Source of the DNA: Flammeovirgaceae bacterium UBA2786
GTDB lineage: Bacteria; Bacteroidota; Bacteroidia; Cytophagales; Cyclobacteriaceae
Assembly (NCBI GenBank): GCA_002352225.1
Contig: DEIA01000081.1
Span: forward strand, 17,654 to 81,653
Direction: 5' to 3'
DNA length: 64,000 nucleotides
The position numbers and the translations under genes were made by a program. Below are positions 26,056 through 34,555 of this stretch, one piece after another (position 1 is the stretch's first letter; every line of letters begins with the position of its first letter). The notes beneath the pieces were generated by a model that ran no database searches, was not told the DNA's origin, and was given only the letters and a program-made list of their open reading frames with translations.

Positions 26056-26092
26056 AAAAAAATAGACTGCCACACCGACAGTCTATTTTTTT
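26054..26092. terminator. Bidirectional intrinsic terminator
   Basis: AATAGACTG and CAGTCTATT form a perfect 9-bp stem around a 9-nt loop, flanked by runs of A on the left and T on the right, so the hairpin works in both directions. It sits between the converging lipoprotein and permease genes. Confidence 0.9.
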
Positions 26093-26105
26093 AAAGTAAT
26101 TCTGT

Positions 26106-27599
26106 TTACTGTTTCAATTTGCTATGATGCCTGCTGTAGACAAAGTAAACAACCAATCCGATTACCATCCAAATTGCTGCTACCGTAAGCGTGCGTGAAT
26201 CTATGGCCACAATCATGGCTGTACAAATTCCGGCTCCCAGTATAGGAACTAAGGGAAAACGGGAAGAAGACAGTGGAGATTTAAACGGCCTTTCGATATT
26301 GGGTGACTTAATCCGAAGAATCCACACACCTAAACTCACCAGCACAAAGGCAAACAATGTTCCGAAGCTGGTTAAATCGCCAGCGGTATGGCCGGGGACA
26401 AAGGCTGCAAATAATCCTACAAATACGAACAGAATTAAATTGGCTTTGTATGGAGTTTGGAAACGAGGGTGCAGTTCGCTAAACACTTTTGGTATCAGTC
26501 CGTCTTTACTCATGGTGTAAAACACACGACTTTGTCCCATTAACATAACCAGAATTACAGACGAAAAACCCGCCAGAATAGCTATTGTAACTGCGGTTGA
26601 AAGCCACTGAAACCCGGGCATATAGGTACTTATGGCATATGCTACCGAAGCTTCTCCTCCTTTTTGTGGATCAATAAAGTCACCCCACGGGGCTACACCG
26701 GTTAAAACGTGACCGAACAAAATATACAGAATAGTACAAACAACCAATGATCCCAGAATGCCTATTGGCATATCGCGTTTAGGATTTTTGGCCTCCTGTG
26801 CAGCAGTAGAAACGGCATCAAAACCAATGAAGGCAAAGAATACAATGGCAGCTCCGCCTAACACACCTCCCCAGCCGTGCTTGTTCCATTCAGAATAATC
26901 GTGAATCTTATCGCCTAACGGTACCGGTGGCGTGTTTTCAGGAATCAAATATGGTGTATGATTTGCCGGATCAATAAACTGCCATCCGATAGCGATAAAT
27001 AACAATACGATAGCTACTTTAATGAATACGATAATCATATTCACAAAAGCAGACTCTTGTGTGCCTTTGATAAGTAAAAGTGTTAACAATAATACGATGA
27101 TAAGTGCGGGGGCATTAACAATTCCCTGATGCACAACCCCTGCGGCATCGGTAATACTCTCAAATGGCGAATGACTCCATGCGTAGGGTATTCGCCCACC
27201 CAGAAGTTCATTCAAATATTCGCTCCAGGCTATACTTACAGTGGCCGCACCCAGTGCATATTCCATAATCAATGCCCAGCCAATTACCCAGGCTACAATT
27301 TCGCCCATGGTAACATAGCTGTATGCATAGGCACTACCGGCTACGGGAATCATAGAGGCGAACTCCGCATAACATAATCCGGCAAAGGCACAGCCTACAG
27401 CGGCAATAATAAAAGATATTGTTACAGCTGGCCCTGCGGCTTGCCCGGCAGCGGCAGCGGTGCGTACAAACAGGCCTGCTCCAATAATGGCTCCTATTCC
27501 CAGAGCCACCAGGTTTCCGGCACCTAGTGTACGTTTTAATCCTTTTTCGTTGCTGGCTGCCAGCAACTGTTCAAGAGGTTTCTTGACAAATAAACTCAT
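26106..27599 (-). CDS. APC-superfamily amino acid permease
   Basis: This 497-residue inner-membrane transporter has 12 or more predicted helices. The first helix carries LGIGAIIGAGLFVRTAAAAG, the unwound substrate-binding segment of the APC superfamily. FFAFIGFDAVSTAAQEAKNP is the hallmark of helix 6 in the cationic amino-acid transporter (CAT) branch. KDGLIPKVFSELHPRFQTPY precedes helix 9. The organisation fits proton-coupled or facilitated uptake of amino acids; the specific substrate cannot be read. It is monocistronic, ended by the terminator at 26054-26092. Confidence 0.9.
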   Translation of the reverse strand: MSLFVKKPLEQLLAASNEKGLKRTLGAGNLVALGIGAIIGAGLFVRTAAAAGQAAGPAVTISFIIAAVGCAFAGLCYAEFASMIPVAGSAYAYSYVTMGEIVAWVIGWALIMEYALGAATVSIAWSEYLNELLGGRIPYAWSHSPFESITDAAGVVHQGIVNAPALIIVLLLTLLLIKGTQESAFVNMIIVFIKVAIVLLFIAIGWQFIDPANHTPYLIPENTPPVPLGDKIHDYSEWNKHGWGGVLGGAAIVFFAFIGFDAVSTAAQEAKNPKRDMPIGILGSLVVCTILYILFGHVLTGVAPWGDFIDPQKGGEASVAYAISTYMPGFQWLSTAVTIAILAGFSSVILVMLMGQSRVFYTMSKDGLIPKVFSELHPRFQTPYKANLILFVFVGLFAAFVPGHTAGDLTSFGTLFAFVLVSLGVWILRIKSPNIERPFKSPLSSSRFPLVPILGAGICTAMIVAIDSRTLTVAAIWMVIGLVVYFVYSRHHSKLKQ

Positions 27600-27711
27600 C
27601 CTTTATATGGTTTAAGGTAAACTTCAGTAGCCTAAAAGTAAAAAGAATAATGAATTACAAAACTGTTATGGGCTACCGCTCGGATAATTTTAGGTTGGTA
27701 GTTTTGCCAGC

Positions 27712-29040
27712 CTACCGTGTGGGAGGGGCAAATTTAACGCGAACACGAACTTCGCTTTCAACGGGCTCACCGTCTTGGGTGGTGGGCGACCACTTTGGGC
27801 CATCTTTTACCAGCCGCACTACTTCTTCATCGCAGCCAAAGCCCAGACCCTTTAATACATTAAACTCATTCACGGCTCCATCGGTATGTACCGTAAATGA
27901 AACCGTTACCCGCCCTTTTACATTATTTTCAAGTGCTTGTTGCGGATAGCGTAAACTGTTTTTCAGGTATTTGTCGTACGCGCGCAATCCGCCAGCTGGT
28001 TGGGCCAATTTTATTACAGGTTCGTGGTTGGCGTTAACAGCCGAAGGACTGTAGCCTGTAATTACTACTTCGCTTAGTTGCGATACATCGGTTTTTAATT
28101 CTACATTTATTTCACCCGGTTTCTTTACCGCTACTTCATGAGTTTGTAATCCGATAAACGAATACTGAAGAGTAGGATTGGGTATGGAACTGATGATGTG
28201 ATAGTGACCATTCATATCGGTTACAACACCCGTAGAAGTTCCTTTAATCATTATGTTAACACCCGGTAATGGGGTTCCATCTTCTTCGGCCAACACCCGG
28301 CCCTGAATGGAATAGGCATCGGGAGCTGCGGCCGATTTTAACCGTAACGCAGGAGCAGTTTCTGGTTTTAACTCTTCTTGTGGTTCCACTACAACCGGGG
28401 CTTCTGCAATACCAATTATTTTTTTTGACTCAGCCAGATCAGTGTCAGCGATATGAACATGCGTGGTATCTTTTTGAGCTTGAGCAAGGGTAGGGTTGGC
28501 TAATTCTTCTTTTGTAACAGGTAAGGGTTTTGAAACACCAGAAGGTTTTTTTTCATTGGGAGTTTCAGATACTACTGTTGAAGTTGTATCAGGTAAGAAT
28601 AACTCCACTTCTGGTTTTGAATCAGGCTTTGCTTTTTGCAAGGCCAGCTGTTCTTTAGATCCGTTAAAAAGTTGTGGAATGATTAAGTATCCGCCAATCA
28701 GGACAACTAATAAGGCGGCAATGCGCAAGGGCCACCAATTGCGTTTAGGTTTAATTATAGAGTTAACGTTCAATTCATCAGCAGTAAAAGAGGCGGCCTC
28801 TGCAGCCATACGTTTTGCTCCGGCTGCAGGTATTTGCCAAACATGTTCAGTTTCTGTTTCCAGTTCGGCCGAAATGTTTTCCAGGTCTTCCGCTAATTCG
28901 GCATCGGTAAGATTACGCAAGCCTTCCAGAGCTTCTGCCAGAAAGGGGTCGCTTAATGCGGCTTTCTCCAACGCATGTTGTTCGGCCGGGCTCATTTCAC
29001 CACGCAGATAACGCTGTATATCTTTTTCACGGTTAGTCAT
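27712..29040 (-). CDS. Membrane anti-sigma-like protein fused to CarboxypepD_reg and TonB C-terminal domains
   Basis: The 442-residue protein has three parts. Residues 1-100 form a cytoplasmic anti-sigma-like segment (IQRYLRGEMSPAEQHALEKA). One membrane helix lies at about 104-124. A periplasmic region begins with a Pro/Thr/Lys-rich linker. It continues with a CarboxypepD_reg-like beta-sandwich (SIQGRVLAEEDGTPLPGVNI, about 243-330) and a TonB C-terminal domain (about 350-442: YPQQALENNVKGRVTVSFTV with the final strand SEVRVRVKF). TonB domains contact outer-membrane receptors. The gene overlaps its upstream sigma-factor gene by 8 nt, so the pair is probably a coupled sigma/anti-sigma unit. No zinc-finger motif is present. 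Confidence 0.8.
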   Translation of the reverse strand: MTNREKDIQRYLRGEMSPAEQHALEKAALSDPFLAEALEGLRNLTDAELAEDLENISAELETETEHVWQIPAAGAKRMAAEAASFTADELNVNSIIKPKRNWWPLRIAALLVVLIGGYLIIPQLFNGSKEQLALQKAKPDSKPEVELFLPDTTSTVVSETPNEKKPSGVSKPLPVTKEELANPTLAQAQKDTTHVHIADTDLAESKKIIGIAEAPVVVEPQEELKPETAPALRLKSAAAPDAYSIQGRVLAEEDGTPLPGVNIMIKGTSTGVVTDMNGHYHIISSIPNPTLQYSFIGLQTHEVAVKKPGEINVELKTDVSQLSEVVITGYSPSAVNANHEPVIKLAQPAGGLRAYDKYLKNSLRYPQQALENNVKGRVTVSFTVHTDGAVNEFNVLKGLGFGCDEEVVRLVKDGPKWSPTTQDGEPVESEVRVRVKFAPPTR

Positions 29041-29569
29041 GATGCTCCATACACAGTTTTAAATTACGCTTACCATTTTGAATATAGCTTTTAACCTGAT
29101 TAAGTGTAAACCCTGTGGTTTCAGCCACCTCTTTGTAACACCGTTCATCCAGATAGAACAGGCGTACACATTGTTGTTGCTCTACTACTAAGGTTTCGAT
29201 ACAATGTTCCAGCCTGGTTAGATTGGTTTCCAGCTCTGGTTCGTATTCGGGATGCAGCAACAACTGGTTTTCCATAAGATCGGGTGAAAATTCTTCACTG
29301 ATTTTTCCCTTTTTAGCTCGCAACTGCATCAGGCAATGATTTCGGGTGGTTACATACAGCCAGCTCTTAAAGTTTTCTACTTCATGCTGGTGCAGCGATT
29401 GAATCAATTTTTCGAAAATCTGCATCAAGGCATCTTTCGCATCATCGCGGTCTTTCAGGTATTTGAGGCAAACACCATACACCAGCGCTTTGTACCGGGC
29501 AAATAATTCACCCAGGTGCGCCAACTCTCCGGTTGATTTATAAAGATTTAACAGTATCGTGTCAGTCAA
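29033..29569 (-). CDS. ECF-type RNA polymerase sigma factor
   Basis: Region 2 is seen in FARYKALVYGVCLKYLKDRDDAKDALMQIFEKL, and region 4 (helix-turn-helix) in RLFYLDERCYKEVAETTGFTLNQVKSYIQNGKRNLKL. No ATG lies before region 2. The TTG at 29567-29569 (reading LTDTILLNLYKS) gives 178 residues, the normal ECF length. The frame remains open for 123 codons further upstream, but that part has no sigma features. It is expected to be held by the membrane protein encoded immediately downstream. The putative anti-sigma start lies inside its final codons. Confidence 0.85.
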   Translation of the reverse strand: MTDTILLNLYKSTGELAHLGELFARYKALVYGVCLKYLKDRDDAKDALMQIFEKLIQSLHQHEVENFKSWLYVTTRNHCLMQLRAKKGKISEEFSPDLMENQLLLHPEYEPELETNLTRLEHCIETLVVEQQQCVRLFYLDERCYKEVAETTGFTLNQVKSYIQNGKRNLKLCMEHHD

Positions 29570-29802
29570 AATAAACTTTATGGCTTGAAGATAATTTTTT
29601 AATCTATTATGGAAAAACAGGATGTGTGAATCTCTTACCGCCAAGTCTTTGGCAAGAGAAACAGGTAAATAAGCAACACATAGGATCAGATTGATAAATC
29701 TGGGATAGCGCTTGGGCAATAGAGTAGTTTTCGTAACCGTTATACTAAACGCGAACAACTTGTGCGGATCTTTATTTTTAAGACGCACTAATTTTAAAAA
29801 TG

Positions 29803-29810
29803 TACATTTG
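29803..29810 (+). promoter_or_regulatory. Putative -7 box for the glycosyltransferase pair
   Basis: TACATTTG matches TAnnTTTG and ends 30 nt before the ATG at 29841. The 271-nt gap between the divergent genes (29570-29840) otherwise shows only small hairpins (for example GCCAA/TTGGC near 29640) and no further gene. Confidence 0.4.
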
Positions 29811-29840
29811 TAGTAATTATTCACCCTTGGCTTACGAAAA

Positions 29841-30641
29841 ATGAAACCCACCGTTTCGCTTGTTATTACTACGTACAATCGAAAGGATGCACTGGAACTC
29901 GTGTTGTTAAGTGCCTTGCAACAATCGATACCTCCCAACGAAATTATTGTAGCTGACGATGGCTCGCGCGAAGATACTGGCGAGTTGGTGCGTCAGTATG
30001 CAAAAAACAGTTCGGTTCCAATAATTCATTGCTGGCAAGAGGATACCGGATTTCGGTTAGCGGCTGTGCGTAACCTTGCCATTGCAAAAGCACAATATGA
30101 ATATATTATAATGGTTGATGGAGATATGATCTTGCATCAGCACTTTATAAAATCGCACCGAAGGCATGCTGCACCAAACCGATTTTTGCAAGGCTCGCGG
30201 GTATTAATGCAAAGTCAGTTAACCGAAGAATCCCTGAAGATAAAACGTACGAAATTTAATTTTTTTAGTAAAGGTATTACGAGCAGGCTTAATTCGCTTT
30301 ATCTGCCGTGGCTGTCCTGGTTAGTATCCCGAAAGGTGGATGATATTATGCGCACACGCGGGTGCAATCAATCCTTCTGGGCTTCAGATTTGAAAGAAGT
30401 GAATGGATTTAATGAGGATTTTGTGGGCTGGGGCCGTGAGGATACTGAATTTATGGTGCGGATGTTAAATAGCGGTAAGCATTGCTATAAAATGAAATTG
30501 GAGGGTTTTGGGTTTCATCTTTACCACCCGGAAAGTTCAAAAGCCATGCTGCCGGCTAATCAAAAAATTTTAGACGATGCAATTACTAATCGCACACGAA
30601 AGTGTATGAATGGACTGGATAAGCACCTTGCTTCGAAATGA
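29841..30641 (+). CDS. Family 2 glycosyltransferase with galactosyltransferase-type C-terminal domain
   Basis: A GT-A fold glycosyltransferase of 266 residues. The N-terminus SLVITTYNRKDALELVLLSA is typical of GT2. The nucleotide-sugar site is IIVADDGSREDTGELV with a metal-binding MVDGDMIL (DxD-like). The C-terminal FVGWGREDTEFMVRML carries the acceptor/catalytic acidic residues found in chondroitin-synthase and galactosyltransferase-like proteins. Products of this type usually lengthen surface glycans. It overlaps the next gene by 4 nt (ATGA). Confidence 0.9.
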   Translation: MKPTVSLVITTYNRKDALELVLLSALQQSIPPNEIIVADDGSREDTGELVRQYAKNSSVPIIHCWQEDTGFRLAAVRNLAIAKAQYEYIIMVDGDMILHQHFIKSHRRHAAPNRFLQGSRVLMQSQLTEESLKIKRTKFNFFSKGITSRLNSLYLPWLSWLVSRKVDDIMRTRGCNQSFWASDLKEVNGFNEDFVGWGREDTEFMVRMLNSGKHCYKMKLEGFGFHLYHPESSKAMLPANQKILDDAITNRTRKCMNGLDKHLASK

Positions 30642-31399
30642 GATCAAAAAATTTACTGGTAATGCCTTTTGGAAACGGCTCGCTGAGGAGCTGTTGGATT
30701 ACGGATTGCACTAATCGGAATTTCGATGTTGTCCTTTTAGGATATCACACAATATCCGATAAGGAAATTATAACGAGTACGACTGTTAAGGTGTTTCACT
30801 ACCATAGTTATAAATGGTGGATGATTCAGGACTTCTTTGCACATCAACCTGAGTTTTTGAAGAACTACACATCTTTTTTCTTTCTGGACGATGATATTGA
30901 GATAAGTGCATTACAAATTACCAACTTGTTTGAATGCTTTAATCAACTGCCGATACAACTTGCTCAGCCCTCGCTTACGGCAGATTCTTTTATGAGTTGG
31001 GGCACACTAAGACACAGAAAATATTCTGGCTTACGATATGTAACTACAGTTGAGTTGATGTGCCCCTTGATGAAGCAAGAATCGCTTGAAACATTGCTGC
31101 CTACTTTTAAACTTACTAAGTCGGGATGGGGTGTAGATTTATTATGGGGCAAACTGATTCCAGAACATTTTGGAGCAAAACAGATTGCTGTGTTAGATAT
31201 TATTCAGGTACGGCACAATAAGCCTGTAGGAATAGGAGAACTATATACCAAATTGGATCGACCTGCAAAAGTGGAAGAAGATAAGCTTAGGGTAGAACAC
31301 AACCTTCTAAAATTTAAGATAAAAGAAATTCGTTCGTGGTGGAATTTGTTTCCTGCACGTTGGTTTAGTTATTATCACTTACTTCGGTTCAAAGCCTGA
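30638..31399 (+). CDS. DUF707-like protein, probable glycosyltransferase
   Basis: The 253-residue protein has FFLDDDIEIS (an acidic DxD-like cluster), LAQPSLTADSFMSW, an EL(M/C)P segment around VTTVELMCPLM, and TKSGWGVDLLWGKLI. The order D-D-D, PSLT, W-G, E-x-M-P and GWG-D-W matches DUF707, whose members resemble GT-A glycosyltransferases acting on glycans. It is coupled to the GT2 gene through a 4-nt ATGA overlap, which supports a role in the same polysaccharide. It converges on the GT4 gene, overlapping by 11 nt. Confidence 0.75.
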   Translation: MRSKNLLVMPFGNGSLRSCWITDCTNRNFDVVLLGYHTISDKEIITSTTVKVFHYHSYKWWMIQDFFAHQPEFLKNYTSFFFLDDDIEISALQITNLFECFNQLPIQLAQPSLTADSFMSWGTLRHRKYSGLRYVTTVELMCPLMKQESLETLLPTFKLTKSGWGVDLLWGKLIPEHFGAKQIAVLDIIQVRHNKPVGIGELYTKLDRPAKVEEDKLRVEHNLLKFKIKEIRSWWNLFPARWFSYYHLLRFKA

Positions 31400-32420
31400 C
31401 CTTAGCCAAATCGATAAATTTATTCCAGGCGCTCAATATGCTTTTTATTTCACGTTCGCGCGAGTATTCTTTTTGAATAAAATTACGGGCAGCTTGTGTC
31501 ATAGCTGCGTATGCATGCTTATTTTCATGGAGCCGGCTAACAACAATTTCAATAGTTTTAACAAATGACAGAATGTCGCCATTGTCAATCGGAAAGCAAT
31601 GAGCCGGTAGCATAAATTCTTTTCCGGCCTCACCATGATATCCAATAACTACACAGCCGCTAAGCATGGCTTCGGCAGGAGGTAAACCAAAGCCCTCTAT
31701 ATTACCAAAGTTCAGCATCACGGCCGAATCGTTAAATTGTTTCGCTACCTCATCTTCGGTGCCGGCTACGGGTACCAGCTCATAACCAAACAAATTATTG
31801 CGAAGCATAAGCAGGTTAATTACCTGAGCAACATCTTTTTGATTTTTGAAGGTTAAATATGCAATCTGTTTTTTCTTTTCGGCAGGGTTAAATTTTGTAA
31901 AATCAATTGAATAATAAATTCGTTCAAGCAAAAGGTCAGGGAACCCGGCTTGCAGATATTCTGAATTATTTTGAGAAACACACACCGCACCCAAACAATC
32001 GGGCATGTGGTAGGGAAACTTATAACCATGTGGTTGGGTTGGGTAATTAAGAAAAGTATAAAAAGGGTTTTGATTGTATATTACTTTTTTAGCCGGGCTG
32101 TGAATAGCTTCGTAAACATGATAGCGATACCGGTTGCCTGAAAATTTTTTTTTGAAAAACGATTGGATGCCCGTTGGATTTATTTCTGAATTCATCCAAA
32201 TAGCAACATATTCGGGTATTGCTACAATATCGGTTGGGGTAAGTGTTATATCATCCCAATACCGGATTTGTGCCGAATGGCTAAACCCCGAATTGCTAAA
32301 CCCCTTTTTGGCATGAAGGACAAAAGCCGGAACACCATGATCCGACAGGATTTCAGCATGACGATACATCATTTTAGCACCACCCGATGCGAATTCTGGT
32401 GTGTAGAAATAAATACGCAT
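31389..32420 (-). CDS. Family 4 (GT-B) glycosyltransferase
   Basis: This 343-residue GT-B enzyme starts MRIYFYTPEFASGGAKMMYR, the glycine-rich acceptor-side loop. The donor-site motif is NIEGFGLPPAEAMLSGCVVI followed by GYHGEAGKEF. The ExxxxxE pattern here is that of retaining GT4 enzymes. The middle is less conserved, and YFKK-type basic patches could contact the membrane. Together with the GT2 and DUF707 genes on the other strand it marks a small glycan-assembly island. No signal peptide is visible. Confidence 0.85.
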   Translation of the reverse strand: MRIYFYTPEFASGGAKMMYRHAEILSDHGVPAFVLHAKKGFSNSGFSHSAQIRYWDDITLTPTDIVAIPEYVAIWMNSEINPTGIQSFFKKKFSGNRYRYHVYEAIHSPAKKVIYNQNPFYTFLNYPTQPHGYKFPYHMPDCLGAVCVSQNNSEYLQAGFPDLLLERIYYSIDFTKFNPAEKKKQIAYLTFKNQKDVAQVINLLMLRNNLFGYELVPVAGTEDEVAKQFNDSAVMLNFGNIEGFGLPPAEAMLSGCVVIGYHGEAGKEFMLPAHCFPIDNGDILSFVKTIEIVVSRLHENKHAYAAMTQAARNFIQKEYSREREIKSILSAWNKFIDLAKVRL

Positions 32421-32479
32421 AAGTTGATAAAATCCTAAAAGAGAATTTACCCTGGCAATATAAGCTGGTTAATCTTTAT

Positions 32480-32487
32480 TATTTTTG
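32480..32487 (+). promoter_or_regulatory. Putative -7 box for the sigma/anti-sigma/gmk/nadD run
   Basis: TATTTTTG matches TAnnTTTG and ends 6 nt before the ATG at 32494. Transcription from it would give an extremely short or no leader. No -33 TTTG was seen at the usual distance. Confidence 0.4.
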
Positions 32488-32493
32488 CTTCTT

Positions 32494-33087
32494 ATGGAGG
32501 AAATCGTAACCCGACAGAACTATTCCGATAAGGAGAAGAACGAGATCTTCGACAGTGAGTTTATGCCCCATATCAACTCCATGTATAATTTCGGGTTTAG
32601 GCTTACGCTGGATCGGGACGATGCCAAAGACCTGGTTCAGGATACCTATTTAAAAGCCTATCGGTTTATAGAATCTTTCCAAAGAGGAACTAATGCCAAA
32701 GCCTGGTTGTTCCGGATTTTGAAAAATAGCTTCATTAATGACTACCGGAAGAAGACCAAAGAACCTTCAAAGGTAGATTATCAGGAAGTTGAAACATATT
32801 ATAACTCGGAAGACGTAAACCGCCAGATTACACCCGACCTGCGTGTAGAATCGCTAAAGGATATGATTGGTGACGAAATATCGAATGCACTTAACTCACT
32901 TGATGTGGATTTCCGTACGGTGATTATTTTGTGCGATCTGGAAGGTTTTAAATATGAGGAGATGGCAAAAATTCTGGATATACCAATTGGTACCGTGCGC
33001 AGTCGCTTACATCGTGCACGAAACCTGTTGAAAGAAAAACTGAGTGAATACGCCAAATCTATGGGTTATAAAAATACTGAGCTATGA
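32494..33087 (+). CDS. ECF sigma factor, RpoE-like
   Basis: The 197-residue protein contains region 2 (SMYNFGFRLTLDRDDAKDLV, FIESFQRGTNAKAWLFRILK) and region 4 (FRTVIILCDLEGFKYEEMAK, then IPIGTVRSRLHRARNLLKEK). The ATG at 32494 is preferred over a TTG nine bases upstream that lies in the promoter box. A small zinc-finger-type anti-sigma gene overlaps its end by 4 nt. This arrangement ahead of gmk and nadD suggests that nucleotide and NAD synthesis genes may be read through from an ECF-regulated promoter, though internal promoters cannot be excluded. Confidence 0.9.
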   Translation: MEEIVTRQNYSDKEKNEIFDSEFMPHINSMYNFGFRLTLDRDDAKDLVQDTYLKAYRFIESFQRGTNAKAWLFRILKNSFINDYRKKTKEPSKVDYQEVETYYNSEDVNRQITPDLRVESLKDMIGDEISNALNSLDVDFRTVIILCDLEGFKYEEMAKILDIPIGTVRSRLHRARNLLKEKLSEYAKSMGYKNTEL

Positions 33088-33350
33088 CACCTCACAATCC
33101 GTTTATTCTGGCCGATGGCAAAAAGCCCACGTGCATGGAAATGCTTCAGGTAATAATTGATGGTGAAGCTAACGATGAGCAACAGGAATACTTCAAAAAT
33201 CATATGGATCGATGCCTGCCTTGTTTTAAATCTTACGACCTGGATATGGCCATAAAAAGATTGCTTAAATCCAAGTGCTGCGGTGGCGAGGCCCCGGTCG
33301 ATCTGATGGAACAAATTAAAACACAGATCAATCAAATTACCCCTAGCTAA
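33084..33350 (+). CDS. Small anti-sigma factor with a HxxxCxxC zinc-type motif
   Basis: The 88-residue protein has [15 protein letters not shown], the His-x3-Cys-x2-Cys arrangement of zinc-binding anti-sigma factors, preceded by an upstream Cys (THCMEM-type position, [13 protein letters not shown]). A second CC pair follows (KSKCCGG). No membrane helix is present, so it would act in the cytoplasm on the sigma factor encoded just upstream (4-nt overlap). A redox or metal signal is plausible from the cysteines but is inference. Confidence 0.8.
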   Translation: MTPHNPFILADGKKPTCMEMLQVIIDGEANDEQQEYFKNHMDRCLPCFKSYDLDMAIKRLLKSKCCGGEAPVDLMEQIKTQINQITPS

Positions 33351-33922
33351 TGGCTGGTAAAGCGCTCATCTTCTCAGCCCCCTCAGGCTCGGGTAAAACT
33401 ACCATCGTAAAACATCTGCTGCAAAATAATCCTGATCTTGGGTTTTCCATTTCAGCTTCCACGCGCGATAGGCGCGGGCGTACTGAACAAGATGGGAAAG
33501 ACTATCACTTCTTATCGCCAGAGGAGTTTAAACAGAAGATTGATAAAAATGAATTTATTGAGTGGGAAGAAGTTTATGCCGGCAACTTCTATGGCACCCT
33601 CAAATCTGAAATTGAACGCATCTGGCAAGAAGGCCGCAATGTAATTTTTGATGTTGACGTAAAAGGAGGCATCAATCTTAAAAAATATTTTGGCGATAAA
33701 GCTCTGGCTGTTTTTGTAAAAGTTCCTTCCATTGAAGTGCTGAAGGTACGTCTTACAGAACGTGGTACCGAATCAGAAGAAAGTCTTTCGCGCAGGTTAT
33801 TCAAAGCTAAATTCGAAATGACGTTTCAGGATAAATTTGATGTGGTATTGGTGAATGAAGATTTGAATAAATCCCTGCAGGAAGCTCAGCGTTTATATAA
33901 CGAATTTAAGGTAACGCCTTAA
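33350..33922 (+). CDS. gmk: Guanylate kinase
   Basis: Gmk phosphorylates GMP to GDP with ATP. It has the P-loop [17 protein letters not shown], the GMP-binding [19 protein letters not shown] block, and the lid with [17 protein letters not shown]. Length 190 is normal. It shares one base with the anti-sigma stop codon and one with the nadD start, so the three are tightly coupled. Confidence 0.96.
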   Translation: MAGKALIFSAPSGSGKTTIVKHLLQNNPDLGFSISASTRDRRGRTEQDGKDYHFLSPEEFKQKIDKNEFIEWEEVYAGNFYGTLKSEIERIWQEGRNVIFDVDVKGGINLKKYFGDKALAVFVKVPSIEVLKVRLTERGTESEESLSRRLFKAKFEMTFQDKFDVVLVNEDLNKSLQEAQRLYNEFKVTP

Positions 33923-34506
33923 TGGATAAACCGCAGAAAATCGGCCTCTTCTTTGGCTCTTTTAACCCCATACACATGGGGCACCTGATTATTGCAAACA
34001 TCATGGCCGAAAATACCGACCTGAACAAAGTCTGGTTTGTAGTATCGCCACAGAATCCCTTAAAACCCAGTAAAGGGTTGTTACATGAGTTCGATCGGTA
34101 CGATATGGTAAAAGTTGCCATTGCCGATAATTTTAAATTAGAGGTAAGCGATGTGGAGTTTAATCTGCCCAAGCCCAGCTATACAATTCATACACTGGCC
34201 TATTTAAACGAAAAGCATCCGGCAAAACAATTTAAGTTGATTGTGGGAGGAGATAACCTGGAGAATTTTACGAAATGGAAAAATCATGAAGAAATTCTGA
34301 ATCAGTATGGACTATACGTATATCGCAGGCCGGGCGTAACATATACCGATCTGGAGCGTCATCCCAACGTGAAAATGATCGATGCCCCCCTGCTGGATAT
34401 TTCAGCTACCTACATTCGCAATTGTCTTAAAAATAATAAGTCGATACGCTACCTTGTTCCAGAAGCTGTAGAGCAACTTATCCGGCTAAAAAATTTTTAT
34501 CAATAA
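33922..34506 (+). CDS. nadD: Nicotinate-nucleotide adenylyltransferase
   Basis: NadD converts nicotinate mononucleotide to deamido-NAD. It has the nucleotidyltransferase signature GLFFGSFNPIHMGHLIIA (HxGH) and the C-terminal ISATYIRNCL (ISxTxxR). The 194-residue length is standard. It is coupled by a 1-nt overlap to gmk. Confidence 0.95.
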   Translation: MDKPQKIGLFFGSFNPIHMGHLIIANIMAENTDLNKVWFVVSPQNPLKPSKGLLHEFDRYDMVKVAIADNFKLEVSDVEFNLPKPSYTIHTLAYLNEKHPAKQFKLIVGGDNLENFTKWKNHEEILNQYGLYVYRRPGVTYTDLERHPNVKMIDAPLLDISATYIRNCLKNNKSIRYLVPEAVEQLIRLKNFYQ

Positions 34507-34555
34507 TCATCCTGTTGATACAACTCTTACGTTGAAATACGCATCTGCAAAAGTG

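Noticed and set aside
29570..29938. N-terminal extension of the sigma factor (open frame up to 29938)
   Set aside because: The frame is open but lacks sigma features, is absent in normal-length ECF factors and overlaps the divergent glycosyltransferase gene. The TTG at 29569 gives the usual length.
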